Assembly: GCF_000224065.1 (NCBI RefSeq) | Contig: NZ_AFWT01000006.1 | Location: forward strand, 1-64,000 | Length of the DNA stretch: 64,000 nt | Direction of reading: 5' to 3' | Source of the DNA: Thiorhodococcus drewsii AZ1 | GTDB lineage: Bacteria > Pseudomonadota > Gammaproteobacteria > Chromatiales > Chromatiaceae | Shown: in pieces, positions 26,741-35,975 of the stretch | Position numbering within the stretch: position 1 is the first letter of the stretch | How the letters are laid out: each line of letters starts with the position of its first letter | Translations under genes and position numbers: made by a program | The notes under the pieces: generated by a model | The model's database searches: none | What the model was told of the DNA's origin: nothing | What the model saw: the letters and a program-made list of their open reading frames with translations, nothing else

Positions 26741-29700
26741 TCACTCGGCCTGCATCTGATTGTGCTCGATCCATTGCCCAACCTGCTGGAAAAGGCTCGA
26801 AAAGCGGTCCATCTCCTGTGCGACGCATGCGGAATCGCCGCCCTTGGCCGCCTCTTCGAGACGCTGACAGGAATCTGCCAAGCCGTTCGCGCCCACCGTT
26901 CTGGCCGATGACTTCAGCTGGTGCGCCAGACGTCCCAGCTCGGCGATGTCCGAGCCAGAATACGCCGCTTGGATCAGTCCTGCGGTCTGTGAGCCGGTTC
27001 TCAGAAAATCGTCGTAAAAATCGGCTAGCACCTCAGGATCCTGAGTCCCCAGAAGCTCTCCCAGTACCTTGGGGTCCAACGCCTCTGCCGGAGCGGGAAC
27101 CGCCTCCTCCACTGGGACCTTCGCCACGTCAGCGCGCACTCCTGCTTTCAGCCATTTCTCCAGAACGGACTGAAGCTCGTGCAGCTGGATCGGCTTGGTG
27201 ACATAGTCGTCCATACCGGCCGCAAAACATTTCTGCGCCGTTCCCTTCATGGCATCGGCGCTAATGGCGACGATGGGTGCACGCTCGCCGTCCTTTTCCA
27301 GCTCGCGGATACGTCGTGACAGCTGATATCCATCCATCAACGGCATATGGCAATCGGTCAGCAACAGGTTGAAGTCATCCGCCCGCCATTTGGCGAGGGC
27401 CTGCCTGCCGTCTTCCGCGAACACCACGCCATAGCCCAGCATGCGCAACTGCTGTCCGATCACCTTGCGATTGGTTTCGTTGTCGTCCGCCAACAGAATC
27501 AAACGGCCCGAGGCCCTGACCTCGTCGACAGAAACCGGCTCGGAGAGAGTGAATTCAAAGTCGGATACGCCGGACCGCTCGGGCGATTCGCGCCCGGCCG
27601 CGACAGCCACCGCGTTGATCAATGTCCTGCGACGCATGGCGTTGAGGTCCAGCGAGACGCGGTCCTCCTTATCGGTGAGAGGATCGCGACGCCGACCGCG
27701 CTCGATCAGCACAAAATGCGAATGGGGATCGCCGGCCGCGATGCGCAGCAGCTCGCGCACCGGCGTGGAGACGCTCGTGTCGCCGTGATTGTCGATGACC
27801 ACCAGGGCCTCTGCCGTCGTGCTGCACAATTCCCGGCACGCCGCCAGCGCCCGGCTCGGTTGAACCGACGTCACCTCGGCGCCCGCGTGCTGCAGATAGT
27901 CCTCCAATATCCGCGTGGACTCGCTCTCGTCCTCGATCAACAGGACCCGGATTCCGGCGAGAGCGCTGCGCCTCTCTTCGGAAGGTCCCTGCACCGAGTC
28001 CAGGGCCAGGCGTACCGCAAAGGTAGAGCCCTGACCGAGTTCGCTGCGCACCTCGACGCGCCCGCCCATCAGCTCCACCAGGCGCTGGGTGATCACCAGA
28101 CCGAGTCCGGTGCCGCCGAAACGGCGGGTCGTCTCTCCCTCGCCCTGCACGAAGGGCTGGAACAGACGCTCGCGCACCGCTTCGCTCATTCCGATACCGT
28201 TGTCTTCGACCCTTAGCGCGATCCCTACCCGACCGTTCATCTGCTGCAGCATCTCAACGCACACCAGCACCCTGCCTGAGCGCCCCGACAGATCGCTGGT
28301 AAATTTGATGGCGTTGCCGGCCAGGTTGAGCAGGATCTGGTTGAGACGGACCGGATCGCCCTTGACCTGCGGCAGCCGGGGATCGCAATAGATGAGCAGC
28401 TCGACGTCCTGCTTCGCCGCCAGATGGCTCAGATTCTGGCCCAGCGTTTCCAGAAGCGTCTCCATGGACAGAGGGACGCTCTCCAGCTCAAGCCGACCCG
28501 CCTCGATCTTCGAGAAGTCCAGCACATCGTCGATCACATCCTGGAGCATGCGCGCCGACTCCTTGGCAGTCGACGCCAGGTCCTGCTGGTCGGGTTGCAG
28601 ATTGGTGTGCTCCAGCATGTCGAGCGTGCCCACCACACCGTTGAGGGGCGTGCGGATCTCGTGACTCATGGTGGCAAGGAAGGTGGATTTGGCCCGGTTC
28701 GCCTCCTCGGCCTCCTCGCGGGCCTGGATCAATTGCACCTCGGCCTCCTTGCGCTGGGTGATGTCGGTCACGAAGGCGATGAAGATATCCTCGCCGTCCC
28801 GCTCCGCTGGCTTGTACATGGCGGTGATCTCCACCGGCAGCCGACGCCCATCGCGGGTCTGGTGGATCGTCTCCAAACGGCCCCAGCCGCGCTCCCTGAT
28901 CGGCTGCATCCGCTGCACGAAGCGATCTCCCGAGAGGCTCGGGTCGAAGTCGGCCACCCGCATGCCGAGCAGCTCCTCCCGACCGTAGCCCAGATGATCG
29001 CAGGCGCGGTCCGAGACCAGTGTCACCCGGCCATCCCCGGCACCAACCCAGAACTCGGCGATCCCGGTGCGGTCGAGCGCGGCCCTGGTCAGGGCCATGA
29101 CGCGGTTGGCCTCGGTCGCCGCGTCCCGTTCCCGCTCCGCAGTCGCGAGCGCCGTCTCCAACTGCTCTTCCAGAAGCTTGCGCTCGGTGATGTCGCGAAA
29201 GGTAACCACGGCGCCCGCCAGCCGGCCATCCTTTTTGATTGGCGTCGTGGTGTATTCGATGGGAACGGGGCGTCCGTCCTTGTGCCACAACACCTCGGTC
29301 GCCGACCAGTGCGCCTTGCCATGAGTAAAGGCCTCATACATGGGGCATTCTTCAAGCGGGTAAGGCGAACCGTCTGGACGTACATTATGCACAGCGGCAT
29401 GCATGGACCGGCCGATCAGCTCGTCGGGCACGTAGCCCAGTATCTGTCCGGCGGCGGGATTGATGAAGGAGGTGATCCCCCGAGCGTCCAGGCCGTAGAT
29501 CCCTTCACCTGCGGACTCCAAAATCAACCGTCCGCGCTCCTCGGCCTCCTGCAGTAGGCGCTGCGCCTGCTTGCGCTCGCTGACGTCGCGGATGACGCCG
29601 GCGAAGCGCAGTCCACTCTCCAGCTCCAGTCGGTTGACGCTCAGCTCGATGGGAAAGAGGCTGCCGTCGGCCCGCCTTCCCTCGCCTTCGCGGCCGGTCC

Positions 29701-31105
29701 CAATGACACGCGCCTCGCCGGTCTTGCGGTAGCGTTCCAGATAACCGTCGTGCCCCCAGGCATCCATCTCCGTCATCAGCATCTTGACGTTGCGGCCCCT
29801 CATGACCGCAGCCGGATAGCCGAACATCGTCTCAATGGCCGGGTTCACGTCCTCGATGCACCCGTTGCGATCAATGATCAGGATGCCATCGACTGCCGAA
29901 TCGAACACCGCCTTGAGGCGGTTGCGGGTCTCCTGGACCTGACGGCGTCCCCAGACAAAGACGGTGGCCAGGGCTATGACAATGAGCGCCGTGACGCCTA
30001 CTCCCCCATAGATGAGCAGACGCACGAAGGAGAAAAGGCCATAGGTCTCGGCCACGTCCTGCTCGGTGGCTAGACCGATATCGAGCGCCTCATCCCACAG
30101 CCAGACACCGACGACGGGGACGCCCCGGTAGTCTCGGTAACCGTCCATATCGATGCCCCGTCGACCGCGAATGGCGCTTGCAGCCATTCGAGTCAGGGGG
30201 CGGTCCTGGGGACGGACGGCGGCCTCTTTACGCGTTCTCAGGTCGACACCCGGGTCGGTAATCCGCACTCGGGGTGGCTTCAAACGTGTCTGCTGCGAAT
30301 CATCGCCCAGACCGGCCTGTGCCGAGCCGAGCAGACCCAAGGCACGCAGCCTGGGCTCGAGCCGGGTCCAGGACAGCAGGTAGCCCTGTCGGTCGAAAGC
30401 ATAGGTTGTGCCGGTATCGCCGATACGGCCTTGATTCAGCAATGGAAACAAGACTTCATGAGGGTCGATGCGCAGCGTCAGGAGGGCAACGATCTGGCCC
30501 CGCGCATCCCGAACCGGGGCACCGACGAACATGGTCTCTTGGCGGTACAGCGGAACAGCGCCGCGCAACGGGATGTCGGTCGCTTGAATTCGGCTCAGCG
30601 CCGTCTCACCGGCCCAAAGCTTCTCCAGCACATCAGGCTGCTCGATCAGGAGATTCGTCGATCCGACATTGTCATCCCTGGACGAGGCCAGGCTCAGGTT
30701 GTCCGGGCCGATGATGAAAAAGCCGCTGTACTGCCCGGTCTCGAGGTGGACATTGAACTGCTCGCGCAACCGTCTCAGGCCATCGGAGGCGAGCAGCGAG
30801 GCCCGATCGGGATCCGCTGCGAGCAGTGAGCCGACGGCAGTAGTTACGTTCGTGGACTGGGCGAAAGCGAGCGCGGCCCGACGCTGATCCCTGGCCCAGA
30901 CCCGGATTGCACGATCGGTGCCTTCGAGCACGGTCTCCAGTGCATTCCCAGCGGTCTCTCGAAAACGCTGTTCGATCAGTGCAGTGACGCTCGTGGAGCC
31001 CACCAGAATGGCAGACAGGGCAGCAAAAAGCACGACAGCCTGAGTGAGCCCGAGACTGCTCAAAACCCGACCCAGCGTCTTCCTTAAGGGGGTGGATCTC
31101 GGCAT
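26741..31105 (-). CDS. Hybrid histidine kinase: Cache-like sensor, three PAS, HisKA-HATPase-pseudoREC-REC-HPt
   Basis: The 1454-aa sensor has a membrane helix at about 20-42, a periplasmic Cache-like domain (about 50-350) and a second helix (about 362-386). Three PAS domains follow (about 393-510, 522-645 and 668-785). The kinase core carries His815 and DNGIGM (968-973). A degenerate receiver (about 1050-1170), a full receiver with Asp1251, and an HPt domain with His1395 complete it. From the middle PAS domain onward it is clearly paralogous to the neighbouring kinase; the sensor halves differ. The two genes are 131 bp apart on the same strand. This suggests tandem duplication with sensor exchange, so two inputs may feed one output. 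Confidence 0.88.
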   Translation of the reverse strand: MPRSTPLRKTLGRVLSSLGLTQAVVLFAALSAILVGSTSVTALIEQRFRETAGNALETVLEGTDRAIRVWARDQRRAALAFAQSTNVTTAVGSLLAADPDRASLLASDGLRRLREQFNVHLETGQYSGFFIIGPDNLSLASSRDDNVGSTNLLIEQPDVLEKLWAGETALSRIQATDIPLRGAVPLYRQETMFVGAPVRDARGQIVALLTLRIDPHEVLFPLLNQGRIGDTGTTYAFDRQGYLLSWTRLEPRLRALGLLGSAQAGLGDDSQQTRLKPPRVRITDPGVDLRTRKEAAVRPQDRPLTRMAASAIRGRRGIDMDGYRDYRGVPVVGVWLWDEALDIGLATEQDVAETYGLFSFVRLLIYGGVGVTALIVIALATVFVWGRRQVQETRNRLKAVFDSAVDGILIIDRNGCIEDVNPAIETMFGYPAAVMRGRNVKMLMTEMDAWGHDGYLERYRKTGEARVIGTGREGEGRRADGSLFPIELSVNRLELESGLRFAGVIRDVSERKQAQRLLQEAEERGRLILESAGEGIYGLDARGITSFINPAAGQILGYVPDELIGRSMHAAVHNVRPDGSPYPLEECPMYEAFTHGKAHWSATEVLWHKDGRPVPIEYTTTPIKKDGRLAGAVVTFRDITERKLLEEQLETALATAERERDAATEANRVMALTRAALDRTGIAEFWVGAGDGRVTLVSDRACDHLGYGREELLGMRVADFDPSLSGDRFVQRMQPIRERGWGRLETIHQTRDGRRLPVEITAMYKPAERDGEDIFIAFVTDITQRKEAEVQLIQAREEAEEANRAKSTFLATMSHEIRTPLNGVVGTLDMLEHTNLQPDQQDLASTAKESARMLQDVIDDVLDFSKIEAGRLELESVPLSMETLLETLGQNLSHLAAKQDVELLIYCDPRLPQVKGDPVRLNQILLNLAGNAIKFTSDLSGRSGRVLVCVEMLQQMNGRVGIALRVEDNGIGMSEAVRERLFQPFVQGEGETTRRFGGTGLGLVITQRLVELMGGRVEVRSELGQGSTFAVRLALDSVQGPSEERRSALAGIRVLLIEDESESTRILEDYLQHAGAEVTSVQPSRALAACRELCSTTAEALVVIDNHGDTSVSTPVRELLRIAAGDPHSHFVLIERGRRRDPLTDKEDRVSLDLNAMRRRTLINAVAVAAGRESPERSGVSDFEFTLSEPVSVDEVRASGRLILLADDNETNRKVIGQQLRMLGYGVVFAEDGRQALAKWRADDFNLLLTDCHMPLMDGYQLSRRIRELEKDGERAPIVAISADAMKGTAQKCFAAGMDDYVTKPIQLHELQSVLEKWLKAGVRADVAKVPVEEAVPAPAEALDPKVLGELLGTQDPEVLADFYDDFLRTGSQTAGLIQAAYSGSDIAELGRLAHQLKSSARTVGANGLADSCQRLEEAAKGGDSACVAQEMDRFSSLFQQVGQWIEHNQMQAE

Positions 31106-31356
31106 CTGCGGTCACTCCCAACAGAGGGGATTGTTCTATGCAGAACAGAGCATTAGAGGGACATCGCCATCAACGTCACAGGGATGCGCACACGATCCTT
31201 GTTTGCGAGCCTCCGTCGAAGCGTATCGCAGAAGCCAGCGTTGCAGGACAACCAGGAACCGTCTCGGCTCAACCAGCAGCTACTGGGAGAGAACATCAGG
31301 CAGCGCTCGCGAGATCCTCAATGAGCGCCAAATCCCGAGGAGAGGCCGTAACGGCA
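31106..31356. other. Intergenic region between the second kinase and the dehydrogenase gene
   Basis: No gene is recognised in these 251 bases. They should contain the promoter of the second kinase, whose ATG lies at 31105, and the 3' end region of the dehydrogenase transcript. No clear terminator hairpin was seen. Confidence 0.4.
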
Positions 31357-32334
31357 TCATCCAGAGCGCTTCTGCAGCTCCCCCGCCGCCGCAATACGGG
31401 CACGCACCTCCAGCGCCACATCCAACGCCTTGAGACCGACCCGGCCATTGACGAGAGGAGAGGTTCCTTCACGGACACCGCGCACGAACTCGGCGATCTC
31501 GCGGTCGAGCGGCTTGATGGGCTCGACATGGATGCGATCGCGCACGATCGCCGGCCTGGACTCGCCCTCGACGGATTGGGTTTCGGCCACATCGATGGTC
31601 TGACCGACGAAGTCGAGCGAGAGATAGGTACGCGACTGGAACACCCGGATGCGCCGGGTCGTCTTTTCCGACACCCGGCTTGCCACCACGTTGGCCACGG
31701 TTCCGTTGTCGAATTCCAAACGGGCGTTGGCGATATCGACATGCTCGGTCAGCACCGAGGCCCCCACGGCGGAGATGTTGCGGATCTCGGCATCGACGAG
31801 GGACAGGATGATGTCGATATCGTGGATCATGAGATCGGAGACCACGTCCACGTCGGTGGCACGCTCGACGAAGCCGCCCATGCGCTGTGCCTCGATATAG
31901 AGCGGCGAGCGGATACGCTCGGCCAGGGCCATGACGCCGGCGTTGAAGCGCTCGACGTGACCGATCTGGAGCATGGAGCCATTCTCCCTAGCGAGCCGTA
32001 CGATCTCGGCGCCCTCCTCATGGGTCACGGCGATCGGTTTCTCCAGAAGGACATGGATGCCGCGCGACAAAAAGGGCTTGGCGGCCTGTAGATGGGCCGA
32101 GGTCGGCACCACCACGCTCACGGCGTCGACACGGTCGATCAGATCATCAATCGCGGAGAACGGAGCGCAACCGGCCTCCTCTGCAATGGTCCTCGCCCGC
32201 TCGGCATCCGTATCGAAGACGCCGACCAACTCGACGTCCGGCATGCGCGAGTAGATGAGCGCATGGAAACGACCGAGATAGCCGACGCCGATGACGGCAA
32301 CACGAAGCTTGTCGAGCGGGGATTGATCTGACAT
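31357..32334 (-). CDS. Gfo/Idh/MocA-family NAD(P)-dependent oxidoreductase
   Basis: The 325-aa protein starts with a Rossmann fold (VAVIGVGYLGRFHALIYSRM) and carries the family's EKPIAVTHEEG motif, whose Lys lies in the active site. It also has HDIDIILSLVDAEI in the C-terminal domain, where His-Asp usually contacts the substrate. Such enzymes oxidise or reduce sugars, inositols or related compounds; the substrate is not predictable here. The start at 32334 is chosen because the open frame upstream (68 more codons) has no domain support. A small membrane-protein gene on the same strand lies 79 bp upstream. Confidence 0.85.
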   Translation of the reverse strand: MSDQSPLDKLRVAVIGVGYLGRFHALIYSRMPDVELVGVFDTDAERARTIAEEAGCAPFSAIDDLIDRVDAVSVVVPTSAHLQAAKPFLSRGIHVLLEKPIAVTHEEGAEIVRLARENGSMLQIGHVERFNAGVMALAERIRSPLYIEAQRMGGFVERATDVDVVSDLMIHDIDIILSLVDAEIRNISAVGASVLTEHVDIANARLEFDNGTVANVVASRVSEKTTRRIRVFQSRTYLSLDFVGQTIDVAETQSVEGESRPAIVRDRIHVEPIKPLDREIAEFVRGVREGTSPLVNGRVGLKALDVALEVRARIAAAGELQKRSG

Positions 32335-32413
32335 TCGGAAAAACCAGCGAGATTGGATGAGAAGAAAGCGGGCGAGGCTGTGGAATGCCCCTCGCCGATG
32401 CAGGTACCGGCCA

Positions 32414-32590
32414 TCAACCGCCGATTTGTGACGGCGGGCCGGAGGACTCCACCGCGAGCGGCGGTCTGTCGCCTCCAGAGTAGACGGAGACCTGATAGGC
32501 CAGGGTCGCAAACATGCTGATCGCAACGAAGAGTACAAGCAACAAAAACGGATCGGTCTTCCGGTGACTGCGTTTCGTCATTATCAACAT
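32414..32590 (-). CDS. Small single-pass membrane protein, 58 aa
   Basis: The minus strand from the ATG at 32590 encodes 58 residues ending with TGA at 32416-32414. A basic N-terminus (MTKRSHRKTD, second Met at residue 4) precedes one hydrophobic helix (FLLLVLFVAISMFATLAYQV, residues 15-34) and a short polar, Pro-rich tail. That layout predicts an inner-membrane protein with the N-terminus in the cytoplasm. It lies between apaG (divergent) and the dehydrogenase gene (same strand, 79 bp downstream). I do not recognise a family. The positive-inside topology and clean frame support it as a real gene, but conservation is untested. Confidence 0.6.
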   Translation of the reverse strand: MLIMTKRSHRKTDPFLLLVLFVAISMFATLAYQVSVYSGGDRPPLAVESSGPPSQIGG

Positions 32591-32727
32591 GGCTGAGATC
32601 GCTTCGCGTAAACTGTCAACAATTGTCTAATGTTCGGTCTCATTATTATGGAGAAACCCCATAAGTCCACCCCCTTTCCGCGCCCCGGGTTGACCTCTCG
32701 CACGTATTATCACGACTTCTGAAGCCA

Positions 32728-33120
32728 TTGTCTGCCGTGGAGACCCAGGTGAAAGACTACCCTATCAAGATATCGGCACAGAGCCAGTATCAACCCGACC
32801 GTTCATCGCCCGAAGAGGGGCGATATGTGTTCGCCTACACCATCGTCATCGAGAACCAGGGCGAGGCCCCGGCCAGACTCCTGGATCGGCACTGGATCAT
32901 CACGGATTCGGATGGGCAGGTGCAGGAGGTACGCGGCCAAGGCGTCATCGGAGAGCAACCGAGCATCGCGCCCGGGACCTCCTACGAGTACACCAGCGGC
33001 GCCATCCTCGCAACCCCGCTGGGAAGCATGCACGGAAGCTACGGCATGCTCGCCGAAGACGGAACGCGATTCGAAGCTCGCATCCCCGCCTTCTCGCTCG
33101 CATCGACCAGTCTTCACTAA
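32728..33120 (+). CDS. apaG: ApaG (Co2+/Mg2+ efflux-associated) protein
   Basis: The 130-aa protein is a single ApaG domain (fibronectin-III-like fold). Its signatures are the EEGRYVFAYTIVIENQG and HWIITDSDGQVQEVRGQGVIGEQP stretches, given here by key residues, and SGAILATPLGSMHGSYGM. The start is a TTG at 32728 (LSAVETQVKDYPIKI), which matches the usual family N-terminus better than the internal GTG. The biochemical role is not settled, although apaG is habitually cotranscribed with apaH as here. In many relatives the pair follows pdxA-rsmA; here it stands about 10 kb away from pdxA. Confidence 0.9.
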   Translation: MSAVETQVKDYPIKISAQSQYQPDRSSPEEGRYVFAYTIVIENQGEAPARLLDRHWIITDSDGQVQEVRGQGVIGEQPSIAPGTSYEYTSGAILATPLGSMHGSYGMLAEDGTRFEARIPAFSLASTSLH

Positions 33121-33194
33121 AAGACGCTAGAAAGACGCTCCCGCGATGCCCCCAGCTTGCTGGGGGCTCGCAGCCTCTTGGAGAAGCTCTTCGC

Positions 33195-34034
33195 ATGCCA
33201 ATTTACGCCATCGGCGATATCCAAGGATGCTATTCGGAGTTGCGTCGACTGCTCGACCGCCTCAACTTCGACCCGGCTAATGATCGGCTGTGGTTCGTCG
33301 GGGATCTGGTCAACCGAGGTCCAGATTCGCTCGCCGTACTCCGCTTCGTGCGCGACCTCGGCGAAACGGCCGTCTGCGTGCTCGGAAACCACGACCTGCA
33401 CCTGCTCGCGCTGGCCAACGGCAACAGCAAGCACGCCAAGAAAAGCACACTGGACCCGGTGCTCAAGGCGCCAGACCGAGATGAACTGCTCGACTGGCTG
33501 CGCCACCGACCGATGCTCCATCACGACAGGGAGCGCGGCCTGACACTGATCCATGCGGGACTTCCGCCCCAGTGGGATCTGACCGAGGCCCAAATCTACG
33601 CCCGCGAACTCGAGGACGTCCTTCGGGGCGACGATTACAGGAACTTCCTCGCCGCCATGTATGGCGACAAACCGGCCCGATGGTCCCCTGATCTCACCGG
33701 GATGGACCGGCTCAGACTCATCACCAACTGCCTGACCCGACTGCGTTTCTGCTCACCCAACGGCACGCTCGCGCTCAAGGAAAAGGGCGACATCGGCTCA
33801 CAGGCATCCGGCCTGGTGCCCTGGTTCCAGGCGCCCGGAAGACGCACGCAGAACGACCGTATCATCTTCGGACACTGGTCGACGCTGGGTTACTGGAATG
33901 GAGACAACGTCTGGGCGATCGACAGTGGTTGCCTCTGGGGCGGATCCCTGACCGCGCTGCGGATCGATCGCATGCCCATGGAGACCGTTCAGCTCGACTG
34001 CCATGGGCACCTCAGACCGGATCGCATCGACTGA
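33195..34034 (+). CDS. apaH: Symmetrical bis(5'-nucleosyl)-tetraphosphatase
   Basis: The 279-aa enzyme hydrolyses Ap4A to two ADP, controlling the alarmone-like dinucleotide and Np4 RNA caps. The calcineurin-type metallophosphatase motifs are complete: GDIQGCYSEL at the N-terminus, GDLVNRGPDS, GNHDLHLLAL and a later HAG. The gene begins 74 bp after apaG and is preceded by TTGGAGAA as ribosome binding site. It converges with folA across a 35-bp gap. Confidence 0.95.
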   Translation: MPIYAIGDIQGCYSELRRLLDRLNFDPANDRLWFVGDLVNRGPDSLAVLRFVRDLGETAVCVLGNHDLHLLALANGNSKHAKKSTLDPVLKAPDRDELLDWLRHRPMLHHDRERGLTLIHAGLPPQWDLTEAQIYARELEDVLRGDDYRNFLAAMYGDKPARWSPDLTGMDRLRLITNCLTRLRFCSPNGTLALKEKGDIGSQASGLVPWFQAPGRRTQNDRIIFGHWSTLGYWNGDNVWAIDSGCLWGGSLTALRIDRMPMETVQLDCHGHLRPDRID

Positions 34035-34069
34035 TGCGTCGCTCGGATCACCCGGGACGCGTGACACGA

Positions 34070-34627
34070 TCAGCCCAATAGGGTCGCTGCGGGGCTGCTG
34101 ACCCTCTGCCATTCGATAAAGGTCATGGCGAATGCATTGCGCTCATCGGCAGATCGCTCGACCCGGCCAACCTCGCGCCAGTCATGCGGATCCCAGTCCG
34201 GAAAGAAGACATCGCCCTGAGCTCGCGTATGAACCAGCGTGAGGAGCAGCGCATCCGCGCGCGGCATGGCCTCGGCATAGAGCGCGGCGCCACCCACGAC
34301 CATCAGATCCGACTCGCCCTCGGCCAGGGCGATCGCAGCGTCCAGGCTGCTCACCACGTCGCAGCCCTCGGGCGCGAATCCCGGATCCCGCGAGAGCACG
34401 ATATGACGTCTGCGCGGCAGCACACCCGGCAGGGACTCCCAGGTCCGCCGCCCCATGACGATGCTCTTGTCCAGCGTCAACTGCTTGAAATGGGCGAGAT
34501 CCGCCGGAAGCCGCCAGGGTAGATCGTTATCCCGCCCGATCACCCGATTTTCGGCAACGGCCGCCACCAAAGACAACAAAGGCCGACCGGTTGGCGCTCC
34601 GGCCGGCCGCGAGAGATCGGACGCCAT
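34070..34627 (-). CDS. folA: Dihydrofolate reductase
   Basis: The 185-aa enzyme reduces dihydrofolate to tetrahydrofolate with NADPH. The family signature runs LVAAVAENRVIGRDNDLPW, with the catalytic Asp and Trp, followed by LPADLAHFKQLT, MGRRTWESLP and VVGGAALYAEAMP. It carries about 15 extra residues at the N-terminus compared with E. coli FolA. The ATG at 34627 lies 4 bp after the rsfS stop, so the two are probably cotranscribed with nadD. Confidence 0.92.
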   Translation of the reverse strand: MASDLSRPAGAPTGRPLLSLVAAVAENRVIGRDNDLPWRLPADLAHFKQLTLDKSIVMGRRTWESLPGVLPRRRHIVLSRDPGFAPEGCDVVSSLDAAIALAEGESDLMVVGGAALYAEAMPRADALLLTLVHTRAQGDVFFPDWDPHDWREVGRVERSADERNAFAMTFIEWQRVSSPAATLLG

Positions 34628-34631
34628 GGAT

Positions 34632-34988
34632 TCAGTGAGCCGAGGCCGCGATCGAGGGGACCTCGGCCGGGGCCGACCAGAGCCGCTCCAGATTATAGAA
34701 ATCACGCACCTTGGACTGCATCACATGGACCACGACCCCATTGAGGTCGACCAGCGCCCACTCGCCCTCCGCGAGCCCCTCGGTACCGAGCGGCGTCTCG
34801 CCGGCCTCCTTGGAACGAAAGGCAATCGTCTCGGCGATCGCCTTCACATGCCTGTCGGAGTTTCCGGAGGCGACCACCATGAAATCCGTCACCGACGTCT
34901 TGCCACGCACATCCATGACGGAAACATCCTTGGCCTTCATATCGGCCAGGGTATCCAGAACGAGTTGCCGGAGTTGTTCAAGCTGCAT
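34632..34988 (-). CDS. rsfS: Ribosomal silencing factor RsfS
   Basis: The 118-aa protein binds ribosomal protein uL14 and blocks subunit joining in starvation. The conserved core is visible: LDTLADMKAKDVSVMDVRGK, TDFMVVASGNSDRHVKAIAE, GTEGLAEGEWALVDLNGVVVHV and FYNLERLW, quoted by key stretches. The start at 34988 follows GGAGAT in a good position. It lies downstream of nadD and immediately before folA, consistent with the usual nadD-rsfS pairing. Confidence 0.93.
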   Translation of the reverse strand: MQLEQLRQLVLDTLADMKAKDVSVMDVRGKTSVTDFMVVASGNSDRHVKAIAETIAFRSKEAGETPLGTEGLAEGEWALVDLNGVVVHVMQSKVRDFYNLERLWSAPAEVPSIAASAH

Positions 34989-35057
34989 GCGATCTCCTCT
35001 GCGGAAGGTCAGGGGGTGCCATTGCACCAGTCTAAAAAACGAAATGCCCGTCGGGCG

Positions 35058-35702
35058 TCATCCATCGGATCCGGTCCGATATAGCCCGGTGCGCTCGATG
35101 TAGTCGAGCACCGGATCGGGCAGTAGATAGCGCGGACGCTTGCCCTGCGCGATCAGCTGACGAATCCGCGTGGACGAGATCCCCAGTTGGGTCACATCCT
35201 GAAATTGAATCCGCCCTGAGGGCAAGGCGGCCAGCGCCGCCGCATCCTCGCAACCCCGTGCCCGATAGAGATCGCGCAGCGCCGGCTCCTCGGCCGGATC
35301 GTGTCCCGGACGACGCATCACCACCAGGTGCGCCATCTCCAGAATCTCCATCGGCCGATACCAGCGCAGAAAGCCCGCGAAGGCGTCGGCACCGATCAAA
35401 AGACAGAGCGACCTCCGAGGCCCCAGTTCGTCGCGCAACGACATGAGGGTCTCATAGGTATAGGAAGGCGTTTCACGCAGAAGTTCGCGCGGATCCACCG
35501 CAAAACCGGGCTCGCTCTGAATCGCCGCCTCCAGCATGGCGAACCGCGCCTGGGCATCGGCGCGCGGCTGTTCGCGGTGCACCGCGACCTTCAGCGGAAC
35601 AAACGACAGACGCTCCAGCCCGAGCCCCTGGAGACAGTCCAAGGCAGGCCGAAGATGTCCGTGATGCACTGGGTCGAAGGTACCGCCGAAGATGCCGATC
35701 AT
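35058..35702 (-). CDS. nadD: Nicotinate-nucleotide adenylyltransferase
   Basis: The 214-aa enzyme transfers AMP from ATP to nicotinate mononucleotide in NAD synthesis. It shows the nucleotidyltransferase motif GGTFDPVHHGHLRPA at the N-terminus, LLIGADAFAGFLRWYR in the middle and ISSTRIRQLIAQG near the C-terminus. rsfS follows after 69 bp. In E. coli nadD sits directly after holA; here proA and sqr lie between them. Confidence 0.95.
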   Translation of the reverse strand: MIGIFGGTFDPVHHGHLRPALDCLQGLGLERLSFVPLKVAVHREQPRADAQARFAMLEAAIQSEPGFAVDPRELLRETPSYTYETLMSLRDELGPRRSLCLLIGADAFAGFLRWYRPMEILEMAHLVVMRRPGHDPAEEPALRDLYRARGCEDAAALAALPSGRIQFQDVTQLGISSTRIRQLIAQGKRPRYLLPDPVLDYIERTGLYRTGSDG

Positions 35703-35975
35703 GCGTCACGCGCAACCCGGACGACAGCATTCGCATGCATGGCGACCAGTTTTGAAACGGGGGTTTGCAACTCGAAGTCACCGGGTGTCCGAACGACCCC
35801 GACGGATCGACAGGAGCCGGCCGCCCCTTTTGAGGCGCTGGAGGTCATTGAGATGACAAGCCGAACTTGAAGCAAGATCCCCTTGCCCACGTAAGGTGGT
35901 GATTAGCGGATGGGGCGCACGTTAGCAGAATCCGCTCGGATTGTCCTGCGCCATGAACGCCGAAGACTCCGCTCC

